Origin: Coriobacteriaceae bacterium
Lineage (GTDB): Bacteria; Actinomycetota; Coriobacteriia; Coriobacteriales; Eggerthellaceae
Assembly: GCA_015062685.1 (NCBI GenBank)
Contig: SUUE01000009.1
Span: 1 to 64,000 of the forward strand
Reading direction: 5' to 3'
Length of the DNA stretch: 64,000 nucleotides
A model generated the notes under the pieces. That model worked only from the letters and a program-made list of their open reading frames with translations. It had not been told where the DNA came from and did not search any database. Positions within the stretch are counted from its first letter, which is position 1. Every line of letters starts with the position of its first letter. Positions 1 through 9,375 of this stretch are shown here, piece by piece. The position numbers and the translations under genes are program-made.

Positions 1-151
1 GGGGCCCGCGTCAGCGTCGCTGTTCGAAGGGAAGTCAACCGAGAAAACCGGTTGACAAAACCATAGGAACACCCCCATTCAAACCACGAGCGCTAGGGCG
101 ATCAGGGCAAGCCCCTTCTCGCCTACGCCCAGCCGAGCGTTGTCCAAGCCA

Positions 152-1294
152 TCAGAAGCGCGCACCGCTCGTGCCGGCGCCCATGCCGGACGTCCGCCTC
201 GACACGAACGCGGCGAGCGCTGCGCTTGCGATAGCCGCCACGACAGGCGGGAACAGGCTCGTCTCGTCTGCCGTCTTGGGCATCGCCTTCACGGCGGTCT
301 CCTCATCATCGGAATCAGAGCACTTGTAGTAAGCGGGCTTGCCGTCCGCCTTGAGGTCGACCGTATCACCGTCGCCCGTATCGAGGCGCCAGTCGTCTTC
401 CCCCTCATACACTTCCTTTATGACTTCACCGTTCTTCTCGCGAATAAGCTCGATGCCGGTACGCGAGTGCACGCGAGGGACCTTGTCGTAAATCGCGCCG
501 GCCGGCTTCGCGACCTTCACATCCGAATGCTCGATAGTCATCAGGCCATTTGCGAAAACCGTCCCTTTGATGTCGATGACCGACTCGAAGATTTTCATCG
601 TTCCCTGAGCGTTGATGGAACTGTCCTCGTTGTCGCCTTGCTGCGCGATCTTCGAAGTGTCGATGACGACGTCGCTGCCCGTGGAGCCAACGTATGCGCT
701 CTCGCTCTTCAGGTTGATGGTCACGTGATCGATCGTCAACTTGCCTTCCTGAGTGCTGATCGCGCTGAAGCTCTCGCCGTCGCCGAGGTTGATTATGTCG
801 CGCATCTGGCACGTTACGCCCTTCACGACGATGCTCGCATTGTCGTGCCCATCGATTGACTCGAAGCTGTTCTCGCCGGCGACCTTCAGCGTGATATTGG
901 AGTTATCGTTAGCGGTCACTTCCTCGAAATCGTTGTGACCGTTGGCGTTAATCGTCACCGAAGCCTGGTCCGATGCGGTGATGTCCTCGACCTCGTTATC
1001 GCCCGCGAAGTTCATCTCGACTTCCGCCGACCCTGCAACGATCGCGCTCTCGAGGTCGTTTCCGCCATTGAAGTTCACGTTCAGGCTCTCATCGGTATAG
1101 AGGTACTTGGCAGTGACCCCCGCCATATCGAGCGACCCGCCGGCTAGGGTCGCCGTGCCGCCGCCCACCGCGTTCTCGCCCTGAGCGAGCTCGGTTTCAT
1201 CAACCTTCACCGAAGCAAACGCGAGCGAGGGAAACGAGAGGCTGCACACCATGATGGCCGAAACTGCGGCCGCAATCATCTTCTTACCCGACAT
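152..1294 (-). CDS. Secreted cell-wall-anchored surface protein, function unknown
   Basis: 380 residues. The N-terminus is a clear signal peptide: KK followed by a hydrophobic stretch ending near SLAFA. The C-terminus has MPKTADE, a hydrophobic segment (about residues 343-360) and an RR tail. This is the layout of a sortase signal, with MPKTA in place of LPXTG. The body is rich in short Asn/Asp/Val repeats of the type found in right-handed beta-helix or adhesin-like proteins (NGGND, NGHND, AGEN, HDNAS spaced about 20 residues apart). No catalytic motif is seen. It has its own position at the left edge and is divergent from priA. The protein is probably exposed on the cell surface; its ligand is unknown. 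Anchoring by sortase is inferred because the motif is non-canonical. Confidence 0.75.
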   Translation of the reverse strand: MSGKKMIAAAVSAIMVCSLSFPSLAFASVKVDETELAQGENAVGGGTATLAGGSLDMAGVTAKYLYTDESLNVNFNGGNDLESAIVAGSAEVEMNFAGDNEVEDITASDQASVTINANGHNDFEEVTANDNSNITLKVAGENSFESIDGHDNASIVVKGVTCQMRDIINLGDGESFSAISTQEGKLTIDHVTINLKSESAYVGSTGSDVVIDTSKIAQQGDNEDSSINAQGTMKIFESVIDIKGTVFANGLMTIEHSDVKVAKPAGAIYDKVPRVHSRTGIELIREKNGEVIKEVYEGEDDWRLDTGDGDTVDLKADGKPAYYKCSDSDDEETAVKAMPKTADETSLFPPVVAAIASAALAAFVSRRTSGMGAGTSGARF

Positions 1295-1497
1295 GCCGTC
1301 TCCCTTCCTCCCGTTCCTACCGAGCGTCCTCGCCTTAACTGGCGGAACGCACTTTCACGTTATCGAGGAGCCCATGGGCTAGATGTGTATCATGTTTCAT
1401 TGTACGCCTGAACATGGCACTTCATCGCGGCAATTATCCACTTGAGCACGTTGTAGAGAATTCCCCGCAGGGGTTGGCGTGCTATATACTCGTGCCC

Positions 1498-3963
1498 ATG
1501 AAACTCGCTTCCGTCATACTCGACATTCCCACGCAGGCGCTCGACACGCCTTACACCTACCGTGTGCCCGACGACGTGGCCGAGAGCGACCGCCCTGTCG
1601 CAGTCGGCTGCGCGGTGGTCGTGCCGTTCGGCAACAGGCAGGCCGTCGGGTTCGTCGTGTCCATAACGGAATGTGATGAAACCGACATCCCCGGCGGCCT
1701 TGACCCCGCGAAGCTGAAATACATCAAGCGCGCTGTGAGCTCTTCGTACTTCGACGAGGAGGGCGCCGCATGCGCGCAATGGCTCTCGGAGCGCTACATC
1801 GCTCCCCTCTCGGCATGCGTGCGCCTGTTCACCCCGCCCGGCGGCGTGCCCCGCATGGTCCGGGCGAAAGAGGGCTACTGGCGCCTGGAGGAGCCCACCG
1901 TCGGCGAAGTGGACGACCGCTGGGTAAAGCTGGGCCCCGCCGCCGCGGACTTCGAGCCCCGCAAGAACGCCGTGAAGCAGATCCAGATCCTCGAGGCCCT
2001 CGAGCGAGGCGAGCTGCGCACCGCCGAGCTCTCCCTCGAGTTCGGCAACGTAGCAAACACCCTCAAATCCCTGGCCGAAAAGAACGTAGTCGTTATTGAA
2101 AGGCGGCGGCGCATGCGAGGCATGCTCCCGGGCCCGGAGGGGACGCCCCCTTCCGAGGACTCAGAGGCTGACCGCTCCTCGTTCGGGCGGAGCAGCTGCG
2201 GAACTCGCTCGCTTCGCTCGCTCAAACAGTCCTCGCTAACCGCTCCGCCCTCACTCGTCGCAGCCTCTGAAACCTCGGAAGGGGGCGTCCCCTCCGGGCC
2301 CGGGAGCATGCCTCGCATGCGGCTTACCCAGGGGCAGGAGAAAGCCCTTTCCGCCATCTCCCAAGCCTGCGAGAAGGCCGATGGCAGCGTGGTGCTCGTT
2401 GACGGCGTGACCGGCAGCGGCAAGACCGAGGTTTACCTGCAGGCCATCGAGGCCGTGCTGAAGCAGGGCAAGACCGCCTGCGTGCTCGTGCCCGAGATCT
2501 CGCTCACCCCCCAGACAGTCGCCCGGTTCCGCGGGCGCTTCGGAGACCTCGTGGCCGTCATGCACTCGCGCATGAGCGCCGGCGAGCGCTTCGACCAGTG
2601 GGATTTCGTGCGCTCGGGCGATGCCCGCGTGGTCGTGGGCGCGCGCAGCGCCCTCTTCACCCCGCTTCGCAACCTGGGCCTGATCGTCATCGACGAGGAG
2701 CACGAAGGGTCGTACAAGCAGGACAGCGCCCCGCGCTACCATGCGCGCGACGTTGCCATATGGATGGCACAGCGTGCGGGCGCGGCCGTGGTGCTGGGGT
2801 CGGCGACCCCTTCCATCGAGAGCCTGTACGCAGCCGCGAAGGACCCCAAGTGGACGCAGGTGGAGCTGCCCGAGCGCGCGAACGGGCGCCCCATGCCCGA
2901 GGTCACGATCGTGGACATGGCCGCCGAATTCAAGGGCGGGTCGAGGTCGATGTTCTCGCGCCAGCTCACCGAGGCCCTGCATGCCGAGCTGACCTCGGGG
3001 CACAAGGCGGTGCTCCTGCTCAACCAGCGCGGGTTCGCGAAGTTCGTGCTCTGCAGGGACTGTGGGTTCGTGCCCACCTGCCCGTCGTGCTCGACCTCGC
3101 TCACGTTCCACGAGCGGGGGAACTTCCTCATCTGTCATCATTGCGGCTACCGCGTGCCGGCGCCGCCGACGTGCCCCGAGTGCGGTAGCCCCTACCTCCG
3201 GAAGTTCGGGGCGGGCACGCAGCGCGTCGAGGATGACCTGCGCTCGCTCATCGGCGAATGGGAGATTCCCGGCGGGTGTCCCATCATCCGCATGGACGCG
3301 GACACGACCGCGCGCAAGGGCGCGCACCAGAAGCTGCTCGAAGAGTTCGCCGCCGCACCCGTGGCGGTGCTGCTCGGAACGCAGATGATCGCGAAGGGGC
3401 TCGACTTCGACGACGTGACGCTCGTGGGCGTGATCAACGCCGACACGCAGCTGCACCTGCCCGACTACCGCGCGGCTGAGCGCACGTTCGACCTCGTGGA
3501 ACAGGTGGCGGGGCGCGCGGGGCGCGCCCACTTGGAGGGGCACGTGATGGTGCAGACCTACGAGGCGTCGGCGCCGGCGATCCGCGCGGCGGCGGCCTAC
3601 GACCGCGGGCTGTTCCTGCGCGACGAGCTGCCCAAGCGCAAGGTGCTCGGCTACCCGCCGTACAAGCGCCTGGCGAACGTGCTCGTATGGGGCCCCGACG
3701 AGGTGGCGACGCGCACTTCCGCCGAGAAGCTGCGCGAGGAGATCGACGCGCGCGTGCGCGACTACGGCGTTGGGAGCTGGCAGGTGCTCACCGCGAGCCC
3801 GTGCGTGTTCGCCAAGCTCAAGAACACCTACCGCTGGCACGTGCTCGTGAAGGCGCCGCTCGATGCCGACATCGCGAACGTGCTCATGCCGCTCTTCCGC
3901 GCCCGCAAGGCGGACAAGCTCGTGAACGTGGCGGTGGACATCGATCCCGACGATTTGCTGTAA
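1498..3963 (+). CDS. priA: Primosomal protein N' (replication restart helicase PriA)
   Basis: PriA is the 3'-5' helicase that reloads the replisome at stalled forks. Starting at the ATG at 1498 (MKLASVILDIPTQ, a typical PriA N-terminus) it has 821 residues, above the usual 650-750. The 3'-DNA-binding domain is followed by a Walker A motif (GVTGSGKTEVYLQ, about residue 302), a DEEH box (IVIDEEHEGSYKQ, about 398) and four paired cysteines that bind zinc (CRDCG, CPSC, CHHCG, CPECG, about 518-565), then the RecQ-like helicase lobe. The excess length comes from an in-frame palindromic insertion at residues about 204-275, in the linker before the helicase domain. An upstream in-frame ATG at 1414 is less likely. 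TATACT ends only 7 bases before the ATG at 1498, so the message may be leaderless. Confidence 0.95.
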   Translation: MKLASVILDIPTQALDTPYTYRVPDDVAESDRPVAVGCAVVVPFGNRQAVGFVVSITECDETDIPGGLDPAKLKYIKRAVSSSYFDEEGAACAQWLSERYIAPLSACVRLFTPPGGVPRMVRAKEGYWRLEEPTVGEVDDRWVKLGPAAADFEPRKNAVKQIQILEALERGELRTAELSLEFGNVANTLKSLAEKNVVVIERRRRMRGMLPGPEGTPPSEDSEADRSSFGRSSCGTRSLRSLKQSSLTAPPSLVAASETSEGGVPSGPGSMPRMRLTQGQEKALSAISQACEKADGSVVLVDGVTGSGKTEVYLQAIEAVLKQGKTACVLVPEISLTPQTVARFRGRFGDLVAVMHSRMSAGERFDQWDFVRSGDARVVVGARSALFTPLRNLGLIVIDEEHEGSYKQDSAPRYHARDVAIWMAQRAGAAVVLGSATPSIESLYAAAKDPKWTQVELPERANGRPMPEVTIVDMAAEFKGGSRSMFSRQLTEALHAELTSGHKAVLLLNQRGFAKFVLCRDCGFVPTCPSCSTSLTFHERGNFLICHHCGYRVPAPPTCPECGSPYLRKFGAGTQRVEDDLRSLIGEWEIPGGCPIIRMDADTTARKGAHQKLLEEFAAAPVAVLLGTQMIAKGLDFDDVTLVGVINADTQLHLPDYRAAERTFDLVEQVAGRAGRAHLEGHVMVQTYEASAPAIRAAAAYDRGLFLRDELPKRKVLGYPPYKRLANVLVWGPDEVATRTSAEKLREEIDARVRDYGVGSWQVLTASPCVFAKLKNTYRWHVLVKAPLDADIANVLMPLFRARKADKLVNVAVDIDPDDLL
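2109..2322. repeat. 214-bp palindromic element inserted in frame inside priA
   Basis: The two ends (2109-2170 and 2261-2322) are 62-base inverted repeats with only about three mismatches. The inner sequence also pairs partially (GGGCGGAGC-type blocks), so the whole segment can fold into one long hairpin around a CGCTCGCTTCGCTCG loop. It contains no stop in the priA frame and adds about 71 residues. Because of the symmetry both strands encode MRGMLPGPEGTPPSE. It lies between the DNA-binding and helicase domains, where a flexible loop could be tolerated. It resembles in logic the coding palindromic elements of Rickettsia and Wolbachia. No second copy is seen in this window. Confidence 0.9.
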
Positions 3964-4011
3964 CGAGAATGCAGGGGCGCAACGTTCGGTGCGCCGTGTG
4001 GCAGGTTGCTT

Positions 4012-4104
4012 GTAGGAGCGCTCCCCGAGCGCCCGCCGCCGAAGGCGGCACCCCGCGACCGAAGATGCGCCCTTCGGGCGCGGGCGCTCGGGGAGCGCCC
4101 CTAC
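4012..4104. repeat. Paired REP-like hairpins (BIME-like) between priA and metK
   Basis: Two REP-like palindromes lie head to head: GTAGGAGCGCTCCCCGAGCG at the left and its near reverse complement ending GGAGCGCCCCTAC at the right. A smaller hairpin pair lies between them (GCCGCCGAAGGCGGC and GCGCCCTTCGGGCGC). The element sits between the convergent 3' ends of priA and metK. The right-hand hairpin is the most common form of the REP family in this window. Confidence 0.85.
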
Positions 4105-4112
4105 AGGCCATA

Positions 4113-4181
4113 CCGGATTGCGAGGGCGTTCCGGGTTGCGAGGGCATCCCGGATTGCGAGGGCGTTCCGGGTTGTGGCGGG
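4113..4181. repeat. 18-bp tandem repeat, about 3.8 copies
   Basis: The unit CCGGATTGCGAGGGCGTT recurs at 4113, 4131, 4149 and, in part, at 4167, with alternating A/G and GTT/ATC variants. It directly follows the REP pair and ends at the metK stop codon. No open reading frame is evident for it. Confidence 0.85.
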
Positions 4182-4183
4182 CT

Positions 4184-5446
4184 TTACGCCACGCCGCATG
4201 CGGCGCGCAGCTCGTCCACCTTGTCGCGCTTCTCCCAGGTGAACTCGGGCAGCTCGCGGCCGAAGTGGCCGTAGTTGCTCGTGAGGCGGTAGATGGGACG
4301 GCGCAACTCGAGCGTGTCGATGATGGCGGCCGGGCGCAGGTCGAAGACCTTCTTGACCGCTTCCTCGATCGTGCTCTCGGGCACGACCGCCGTGCCGAAC
4401 GTGTTCACGTAGACGGACAGCGGGCGCGCCACGCCGATGGCATATGCCAGCTGCACCTCGCAGCGCTTGGCCAGGCCGGCGGCCACGATGTTCTTGGCAA
4501 CCCAGCGCGCGGCGTAGGCGGCGGAACGGTCGACCTTCGTGCAGTCCTTGCCGCTGAACGCGCCGCCGCCGTGACGGCCCATGCCGCCGTAGGTGTCGAC
4601 GATGATCTTGCGGCCGGTCAGGCCCGTGTCGCCCATGGGGCCGCCCACAACGAAGCGGCCGGTGGGGTTCACGAAGATCTCGGCGCCGTCCCAATTGACG
4701 CCCTCGGCGTCGAAGACGGGCTTGATGACGTTCTCGATAAGGTCGGCCTTGATCTGCGGCGTGTCGACGTCGGCCTTGTGCTGCGTGGACACGAGCACTT
4801 TCTCCACCGCGACCGGCTTGTCGTCGACGTAACGCACGGTGACCTGCGTCTTGCCGTCCGGGTAAAGGTAAGGGAGCGTGCCGTTCTTGCGCACCTCGGT
4901 CAGACGCTCGGCCAGGCGGTGGGCCAGGTAGGCCGGCATGGGCATGAGCGTGGAGGTCTCGTCGCAGGCATAGCCGAACATGATGCCCTGGTCGCCCGCG
5001 CCGATGCGGTCGTAGGCGTCGTCGGCGTCGGCCGTGCCCTGCTGCACCTCGTAGGACTCGTCGACGCCCATGGCGATGTCGGCCGACTGGGCGTGCATGT
5101 AGTTGGACACGGCGCACGTGTCGGCATCGAAGCCCATCTTGGCCCTGGTGTAGCCGATGTCGCGCACCACGTCGCGCACGATGGAGTCGACGTCAACGTA
5201 GGCCTCGGTGCGAACCTCGCCCATAACCGTGACGATGCCGGTGGTGGTGAACGTCTCGATGGCGCAGCGCACCTCGTCGATGTTTGCGGGGTGGCCGTTC
5301 GGCGACACGTAACCGGCGGCCTGCAGCTTCGCTTCCTCGGTCAGGATGGCGTCCAGGATGGCATCGGACACCTGGTCGCACAGCTTGTCCGGGTGCCCTT
5401 CGGTAACTGACTCCGAGCTGAAGAGATACGAACGGGATTCGGTCAT
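4184..5446 (-). CDS. metK: S-adenosylmethionine synthetase
   Basis: Makes S-adenosylmethionine from methionine and ATP in the cytosol. It has 420 residues, close to the family norm. Signature motifs are present: GHPDKLCDQ near the N-terminus, [12 protein letters not shown] (methionine/ATP site) and [16 protein letters not shown] (phosphate-binding loop). The start is the ATG at 5446, 7 bases after a good AGGAG. The longer in-frame ATG upstream has no ribosome binding site. It is transcribed alone, convergent with priA and separated from gltX by a strong hairpin. The radical SAM enzyme of this window depends on its product. Confidence 0.97.
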   Translation of the reverse strand: MTESRSYLFSSESVTEGHPDKLCDQVSDAILDAILTEEAKLQAAGYVSPNGHPANIDEVRCAIETFTTTGIVTVMGEVRTEAYVDVDSIVRDVVRDIGYTRAKMGFDADTCAVSNYMHAQSADIAMGVDESYEVQQGTADADDAYDRIGAGDQGIMFGYACDETSTLMPMPAYLAHRLAERLTEVRKNGTLPYLYPDGKTQVTVRYVDDKPVAVEKVLVSTQHKADVDTPQIKADLIENVIKPVFDAEGVNWDGAEIFVNPTGRFVVGGPMGDTGLTGRKIIVDTYGGMGRHGGGAFSGKDCTKVDRSAAYAARWVAKNIVAAGLAKRCEVQLAYAIGVARPLSVYVNTFGTAVVPESTIEEAVKKVFDLRPAAIIDTLELRRPIYRLTSNYGHFGRELPEFTWEKRDKVDELRAACGVA

Positions 5447-5581
5447 GATTGCTCCTAATCTGTTTTGCGGGGCCGGTGCCCCGCTCGGCCCCATCCCTGC
5501 GGGGCCGTGACTGTTTGAGCGCCATTATAGTCGAACGAGGTAGGCCGCAGCCGCTTCCGACTTCAAACACATATCTAATGG

Positions 5582-5608
5582 GAAAGGGCGCTCGGTGAGC
5601 GCCCTTTC
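5582..5608. terminator. Hairpin between gltX and metK
   Basis: Perfect inverted repeat GAAAGGGCGCTC / GAGCGCCCTTTC with a 3-base loop, just past the gltX stop on the minus strand and upstream of metK. It has only a short T-tract, so efficiency as an intrinsic terminator is uncertain. The core also resembles the REP family. Confidence 0.65.
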
Positions 5609-5641
5609 GAACCTAGCCTTGCCGTTATGCCCGGCGCGCCG

Positions 5642-7219
5642 CTATGCGAACACCTGGGCGACGGTTGCGTCGATGCGCGCGAGGACGTCCTCGCGCTTCA
5701 GCAGCTCGATCGACTCGAACAGCGGGGGCGACACCATGTTGCCACAGATGGCGACGCGCAGCGGCTGCAGCAGGTTGCGCAGCTTCATGTCGAGCGGCTC
5801 GGCGAGCGCGCGGCACTTCTCCTCGAGCGCCGCGGCCTCCCACGGGTTGGCCTCGTCGGCGAGCACCTCGCGACAAGCGGCGAGCGCCTCGTCGGCGCGT
5901 GCGCCCTCCTTCGCGAGCACTTTCTTCACGCTCTTCTCGTCCAGGAGCACGCACGGCCCCCAGAACATGAACCCGAGCTTCTCCTCGCACTCCGTGAGCG
6001 ACGTCTCGCGCTCCATCACGAGCGGGTAGAGCGCCTCGTAGAACGCCGGGCGCGCGGCGAAGTCGTCGTTGAACGCGGCGACCTGTTCCTCGTTGAGCGG
6101 CTCGACCTCTTCGGGCTCCGCGGGGGCATTGGGGTCGGGCGCGGGCACGACCGCGGTGGTCACGTAGGGGTAGCCCTCCGCATGGGCGCGCGCGAGCCAC
6201 GGCTTGCTCAGCTCGGCCCATTCGGCCGCGCCCATGTGCTGGATGTACTGGCCGTTCATCCAGCTGAGCTTGGTTTCGTCGAAGATCGCGTCCTTCTTCG
6301 TGATGCGGTCGAGGCTGAAGTTGCTGCAGATCACGTCGCGCGACATGATCGTGGTCTCGCCGTCGAGCGACCACCCGAGCAGGGCGAGGAAGTTGACCAT
6401 CGCGTCGGGGAGGAAGCCGCGGTCGCGGTACTCCTCCACGCTCGTGGCGCCATGGCGCTTCGACAGCTTCTTGCCGTCGGGGCCCAGGATCATCGAGAGG
6501 TGGGCGAACGTGGGCACGGGCAGGCCGAGCGCCTCGTAGATGAGGATCTGGCGCGGCGTGTTGGACAGGTGGTCGTCGCCGCGGATGACGTGCGTGATGC
6601 CCATGTTGGCGTCATCGCAGACCACCGCGAAGTTGTAGGTGGGGCTGCCGTCGGTGCGCACGAGGATCATATCGTCCATGACCTCGGCCGGGAAGCTCGT
6701 GTGGCCGTAGACGGCGTCGTCGAACTGGATGGGGCCGTGGTCCAGCGGCACCTTCAGACGCCACACATGCGGCTCGCCGGCGTCGATGCGGCGCTGCGCC
6801 TCGGCTGGGTCCATGTCGCGGCACGTGCGGTCGTAGCCAGCGTAGCTCTCCCCCGCCGCCTCGCGCTTGGCGTCGAGCTCCTCCTTCGTGCAGAAGCAGG
6901 GATACACCGCGCCGCGCTGCTTGAGCTTCTCGAGTGCCTCGGCGTAGGTGTCCATGCGCTGCATCTGGAAGTACGGGCCCGCTTCGCCGCCCACCTCGGG
7001 GCCTTCGTCCCAGTCGAGCCCGAGCCACTTCATGGCGTTCAGGATGACGTCCACGTTCTCCTGCGTGGAGCGCTCCGGGTCGGTGTCCTCGATGCGCAGG
7101 ATGAACGTGCCGCCCATCGCGCGGGCGAACGCCCAGTTGAAGATGGCGGTGCGGGCGCCGCCGATGTGCAGGCGGCCCGTCGGGGACGGCGCGAAACGAA
7201 CGCGTACTTGGTCAGTCAT
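5642..7219 (-). CDS. gltX: Glutamate--tRNA ligase
   Basis: Class I aminoacyl-tRNA synthetase that charges tRNA with glutamate. It has 525 residues. The HIGH-type motif is LHIGGARTA near residue 18 and the KMSKS-type motif is KKLSKRHGATS near residue 260. The stretch with GFLPDAMVNFLALLGW is typical of GltX. A C-terminal anticodon-binding region follows. The start at 7219 (MTDQVRVRFAPSPTG) fits the family; the longer reading frame upstream does not. Whether it is discriminating or also charges tRNA-Gln cannot be told here. A tRNA-Gln(TTG) gene is present at 34787. Confidence 0.96.
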   Translation of the reverse strand: MTDQVRVRFAPSPTGRLHIGGARTAIFNWAFARAMGGTFILRIEDTDPERSTQENVDVILNAMKWLGLDWDEGPEVGGEAGPYFQMQRMDTYAEALEKLKQRGAVYPCFCTKEELDAKREAAGESYAGYDRTCRDMDPAEAQRRIDAGEPHVWRLKVPLDHGPIQFDDAVYGHTSFPAEVMDDMILVRTDGSPTYNFAVVCDDANMGITHVIRGDDHLSNTPRQILIYEALGLPVPTFAHLSMILGPDGKKLSKRHGATSVEEYRDRGFLPDAMVNFLALLGWSLDGETTIMSRDVICSNFSLDRITKKDAIFDETKLSWMNGQYIQHMGAAEWAELSKPWLARAHAEGYPYVTTAVVPAPDPNAPAEPEEVEPLNEEQVAAFNDDFAARPAFYEALYPLVMERETSLTECEEKLGFMFWGPCVLLDEKSVKKVLAKEGARADEALAACREVLADEANPWEAAALEEKCRALAEPLDMKLRNLLQPLRVAICGNMVSPPLFESIELLKREDVLARIDATVAQVFA

Positions 7220-7367
7220 GTTGATTACCTCTATCGTCGGATTGCAATGGGAGACAGTATAAGGCCGACCGCATCCGCATGGCGGCTCCCGCCTGCCATC
7301 ATCAAGCAAATCACAGGATAAGACGCGGGCTCCTCGCCGTGAACGAACCCGTGCCGCGGCGATTGCG

Positions 7368-7877
7368 CTACGAATACGTGATCCATTCGGGGTCGAGCAC
7401 GAAATTGGACTTCTCGCGGTTCAACTTGACCTCGTGGCTCTTCGTGACCGTAAAGGCGTACACCTGCGTCTCTGCGGGCGCCACGCCGGTTTCCCATGGG
7501 CGCACGAGGTTGAACGTGAGCACCACCTCGCCGGGCTGCTGCGCGCGGAACGTGAACGTGTCGCGCAGGGGGCCGCCGGCCACGCCCGGCTCGGCACGGT
7601 CCTCGGTAACCTTGTCGGTTTGCACCAGCACGCCCTCGGGGTCGGCCGTGCACGCCCACTCGTAGCCGGTGCCGGCGTTGTAGTCGAGCGAGATGAACAC
7701 GGTGTCGCTCGCATCGAGGACAGTCTCGTCCGAAGAGGGCTCGGACGAGGCGCCGGAGCTCGACGACCCGCTGACCGAGCTGGCGGCCGAAGACGGGCCG
7801 GACGAGCACGCCGCGAGGGCAAGGGCGGCAATGGCCGCGATGGCAACGACGATAAGGGGCTTGAATCGGGCAGGCAT
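7368..7877 (-). CDS. Lipoprotein with chagasin-type (I42) protease-inhibitor domain
   Basis: 169 residues. A signal peptide ends in the lipobox LAAC (Cys about 23), so it should be lipid-anchored outside the membrane. A Ser/Gly-rich linker follows to about residue 48. The rest matches the inhibitor I42 family, which blocks papain-type cysteine proteases: NAGTGYEWAC corresponds to the NPTTGYxW loop, and the GGPLRDTFTFRA and RPWE motifs correspond to the second and third inhibitory loops. The ribosome binding site GAGAGGAGG precedes the ATG at 7877. It lies just downstream of the symporter gene and may be co-transcribed with it. Target proteases are unknown; a host or self-protease is possible. 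Confidence 0.85.
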   Translation of the reverse strand: MPARFKPLIVVAIAAIAALALAACSSGPSSAASSVSGSSSSGASSEPSSDETVLDASDTVFISLDYNAGTGYEWACTADPEGVLVQTDKVTEDRAEPGVAGGPLRDTFTFRAQQPGEVVLTFNLVRPWETGVAPAETQVYAFTVTKSHEVKLNREKSNFVLDPEWITYS

Positions 7878-7911
7878 GATGGCTGGCCTCCTCTCGGCCG
7901 GGGCTTTTCGT

Positions 7912-9375
7912 CTATTTCACGACCGGTTCCTCGATGTCGGCGAACTTGTCGGGCGCGCCGCCTTCGCCGATCTCCGTGGGGTCGCCATGGGCGGTGAAGT
8001 CCTCGTAGCCCGCGGGCTCCTCGAACTCTACGAGGTCCTTCTCGCTCACGGCCTCGTAGTCGTGGTTCTTGAACACTCCCTCGTCGAGCATGCCCGTGGC
8101 CCTGGCCATGCAGGTGGTGACCACGGCGTCGCCCGTGACGTTGATGGCCGTGCGGCCCATGTCGAGCAGGCGGTCGATGCCCATGATCATGGCGACGCCC
8201 TCGGCGGGCAGGCCTACGGACTCGAACACCATGGCGAGCATGATCGTGCCCACGCCGGGCACGCCCGCCGTGCCGATGGAGGCGGTCACGGCCGTTATCA
8301 CGACGGTGACCAGGGCGGCGAAGGACAGCTCGATGCCGAACGCCTGCGCAACGAAGATCACGGCCGCGCCCTGCATGATGGCGGTGCCGTCCATGTTGAT
8401 GGTGGCGCCGAGCGGAATGGTGAACGAGGCGACCTTCGGGTCGACGCCGATCTTCTTCTCGAGCGTCTCCATGTTCAGCGGGATGGTGGCGTTGGACGAG
8501 CTCGTCGAGAACGCGAACAGCATGACGGGGAGCACCTTGCGCAGGAATTGCACGGGATTAAGGCGCGTGAACAGGAACAACAGCAGCATGTACACCACGA
8601 GCAGCTGCACCAGCAACCCCAGGTAGACCGTGAAAATGAACTTGCCCATGGCCAGGATGCCGTCGATTCCCAGGCTCGAAAACGTGCGGGCGATCAGGCA
8701 GAAGATGCCGACGGGGGCAACCTTCAGCACGAGGCCGATCATGTGCATCATGACGGCGTTGAACTGCGTGAAGAAGCGGTTCACCGTCGCCACCTTCTTG
8801 CCCAGGCGTCCCAGGATGAAGCCCAGGATCAAGGCGAAGAAGATAATCTGGAGCATGGTGCCGTCGTTCATGGCCTTGATGATGTTGGTCGGGATGATGT
8901 TGATGAGCATGTCGGCCATGGTCTGGTCCGTTGCTGTGGCCTTGGGCTCGACGCTCACAATCGCGCTCATGTCCAGGCCGATACCGGGGTTCGTGAACTG
9001 GGCGAGCACGATGGCGATGAACACGGCGAGCGCGGTCGTGCACAGGTAGAGGACGATGGTTCCCACGCCCACTTTGCCAAGCATCTTCGGGTCGCTCATG
9101 GAAGCCGCGCCGCATACGATGGAACAGAACACGAGCGGGACGACGAGCATCTGCATCAGGCGGATGAACCATTGCCCGAGCACGTAGAACGCGCCGTTGA
9201 TGACGTATTCCGTCACGGGCGAATCGCTCGGCACCCACAGCGAGCAAGCTATGCCGACGACGATGCCCGCCGCTAGGGATATGAGAATCCACGTGGTGAG
9301 ATTGATGCTTTTCTTCGGTTCGGGCGCTTTCCGCCCGGCCTTCTCGGCCTTCGCGGCCCCGTTCTCAACGCTCAT
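7912..9375 (-). CDS. Dicarboxylate/amino acid:cation symporter (DAACS family)
   Basis: Membrane transporter of the GltP/DctA/SstT family that imports dicarboxylates or acidic or neutral amino acids with Na+ or H+. It has about 487 residues and eight or more hydrophobic segments plus two re-entrant loops. Diagnostic motifs are present: the serine-rich SSSNATIPL (tip of hairpin 1), NMDGTA (NMDGT motif of TM7) and a late RTAINVTGDAV stretch (TM8). The ATG at 9375 is 6 bases from GGAAGGGG. The ATGs at 9381 and 9402 fit the ribosome binding site less well. A charged C-terminal tail of about 60 residues is present. Substrate cannot be named. Confidence 0.93.
   Translation of the reverse strand: MSVENGAAKAEKAGRKAPEPKKSINLTTWILISLAAGIVVGIACSLWVPSDSPVTEYVINGAFYVLGQWFIRLMQMLVVPLVFCSIVCGAASMSDPKMLGKVGVGTIVLYLCTTALAVFIAIVLAQFTNPGIGLDMSAIVSVEPKATATDQTMADMLINIIPTNIIKAMNDGTMLQIIFFALILGFILGRLGKKVATVNRFFTQFNAVMMHMIGLVLKVAPVGIFCLIARTFSSLGIDGILAMGKFIFTVYLGLLVQLLVVYMLLLFLFTRLNPVQFLRKVLPVMLFAFSTSSSNATIPLNMETLEKKIGVDPKVASFTIPLGATINMDGTAIMQGAAVIFVAQAFGIELSFAALVTVVITAVTASIGTAGVPGVGTIMLAMVFESVGLPAEGVAMIMGIDRLLDMGRTAINVTGDAVVTTCMARATGMLDEGVFKNHDYEAVSEKDLVEFEEPAGYEDFTAHGDPTEIGEGGAPDKFADIEEPVVK

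Noticed and set aside
2109-2322. Frameshift or sequencing artefact in priA
   Set aside because: The frame is continuous through the palindrome with intact motifs on both sides; an artefact would not be expected to keep frame and near-perfect symmetry.
5447-5641. SAM riboswitch before metK
   Set aside because: Only the gltX/metK hairpin was seen; no SAM-riboswitch core could be recognised.
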